From contig JAUSKG010000030.1 of NCBI GenBank assembly GCA_030647005.1, forward strand, positions 1 through 47,416: a stretch of 47,416 nucleotides of DNA, given 5' to 3'. Shown here one piece after another: positions 47,272 through 47,416 of this stretch; position 1 is the stretch's first letter, and each line of letters opens with the position of its first letter. The notes beneath the pieces were generated by a model. It was given only the letters and a program-made list of their open reading frames with translations, was not told the DNA's origin and ran no database searches. Made by a program: the position numbers and the translations under genes. Source of the DNA: a bacterium. GTDB lineage: Bacteria > Patescibacteriota > Patescibacteriia > JACPHY01.

Positions 47272-47416
47272 ATGCGCCTCGCCATTGATGCCTCCCGCGC
47301 GGCGGAGTCGAAGAAGACCGGCGTGGGGTGGTACACGCATCATCTCCTCCGTGCCATGCACGAGCAGCTCCCCAACGATGTTGGGGTGTGTTTGTATTCG
47401 GATTGGTCGCTCCCGG
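47272..47416 (+). CDS. Glycosyltransferase, 3'-truncated by window edge
   Basis: 48 codons are visible. MRLAIDASRAAESKKTGVGW followed by YTHHLLRAMHEQLP is the typical N-terminus of GT4-type sugar transferases (GIDASR and TGVxxY signatures). It starts 10 nt after mreB and is likely in the same envelope operon. The donor and acceptor sites lie beyond the window. Confidence 0.75.
   Translation, partial: MRLAIDASRAAESKKTGVGWYTHHLLRAMHEQLPNDVGVCLYSDWSLP

Noticed and set aside
1-47416. UGA recoded as glycine (Gracilibacteria/SR1 code)
   Set aside because: Many recognisable genes end at TGA at the expected length (tpiA, rpmG, typA, pcrA, rplL), so TGA is a stop here.

Overview
The window looks like the chromosome of a Patescibacteria/CPR-type bacterium. 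The evidence is: high-GC host genes packed into ATGA-overlapping pairs, a DUF4012 protein between a membrane glycosyltransferase and mreB, an iron-sulfur-less MutY, a half-length TsaB, many envelope proteins, and extended -10 promoters (TGnTAnnnT) lying only 6-11 nt before start codons. TGA is used as a normal stop codon. The phylum call is inference from gene content and style, not from a phylogeny.

Layout. 1-4.6 kb is host: the tail of an unknown gene, tpiA, a TPR protein, tRNA-Thr(GGU), tRNA-Tyr, HU, tRNA-Thr(UGU), rpmG, a half-size MFS-like protein and tRNA-Trp. 4.6-19.06 kb is accessory DNA inserted at the 3' end of tRNA-Trp, in two tandem parts. Element A (4616-16316) carries, on the minus strand, a large serine recombinase, a zinc-ribbon protein, a CHC2/Toprim primase fused to an ATPase, a putative ssDNA-binding protein and small proteins. 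On the plus strand it has a structured RNA and a run of secreted or membrane cargo (Ig-like protein, YHYH-nuclease, SH3 protein, lipoprotein, small membrane proteins). Element B (16317-19064) has no recombinase; it carries a zinc-ribbon/TPR membrane protein, a membrane protein and an HNH-like nuclease. Both parts end in the same 128-bp arm plus the 9-bp tRNA 3'-end core CCCCTGCCA.

The most striking observation is that the attachment site lies inside the 3' end of the recombinase gene. In the integrated state the gene runs antisense into tRNA-Trp and ends WQG-WRESNPRQRFWRPL. The severed original tail (WQG-LVEQVRNSL...RAGNG, stop) sits, in the correct frame and on the correct strand, at the far end of each element. 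Integration therefore swaps the recombinase C-terminus, which suggests a built-in integrated/excised switch.

19.1-47.4 kb is host again: typA, an M23 peptidase, a DEAD-box helicase, CAP and thrombospondin-type-3 envelope proteins, a host-attachment/baeRF-like protein, mltG, a GNAT acetyltransferase, a UvrD/PcrA helicase, mutY, malic enzyme, xseA-xseB, a DEDD exonuclease fused to a WYL domain, a coiled-coil/HhH protein, rplJ-rplL with an attenuator-like leader, a large membrane/propeller protein, a winged-helix regulator with tsaB, an MscS-TM-repeat protein, a membrane glycosyltransferase, a DUF4012 protein, mreB and the start of a glycosyltransferase. The themes are DNA repair, translation and envelope building. 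REP-like palindromes of the TCATTnCGAG type are scattered in host DNA, and one lies in frame inside mutY.
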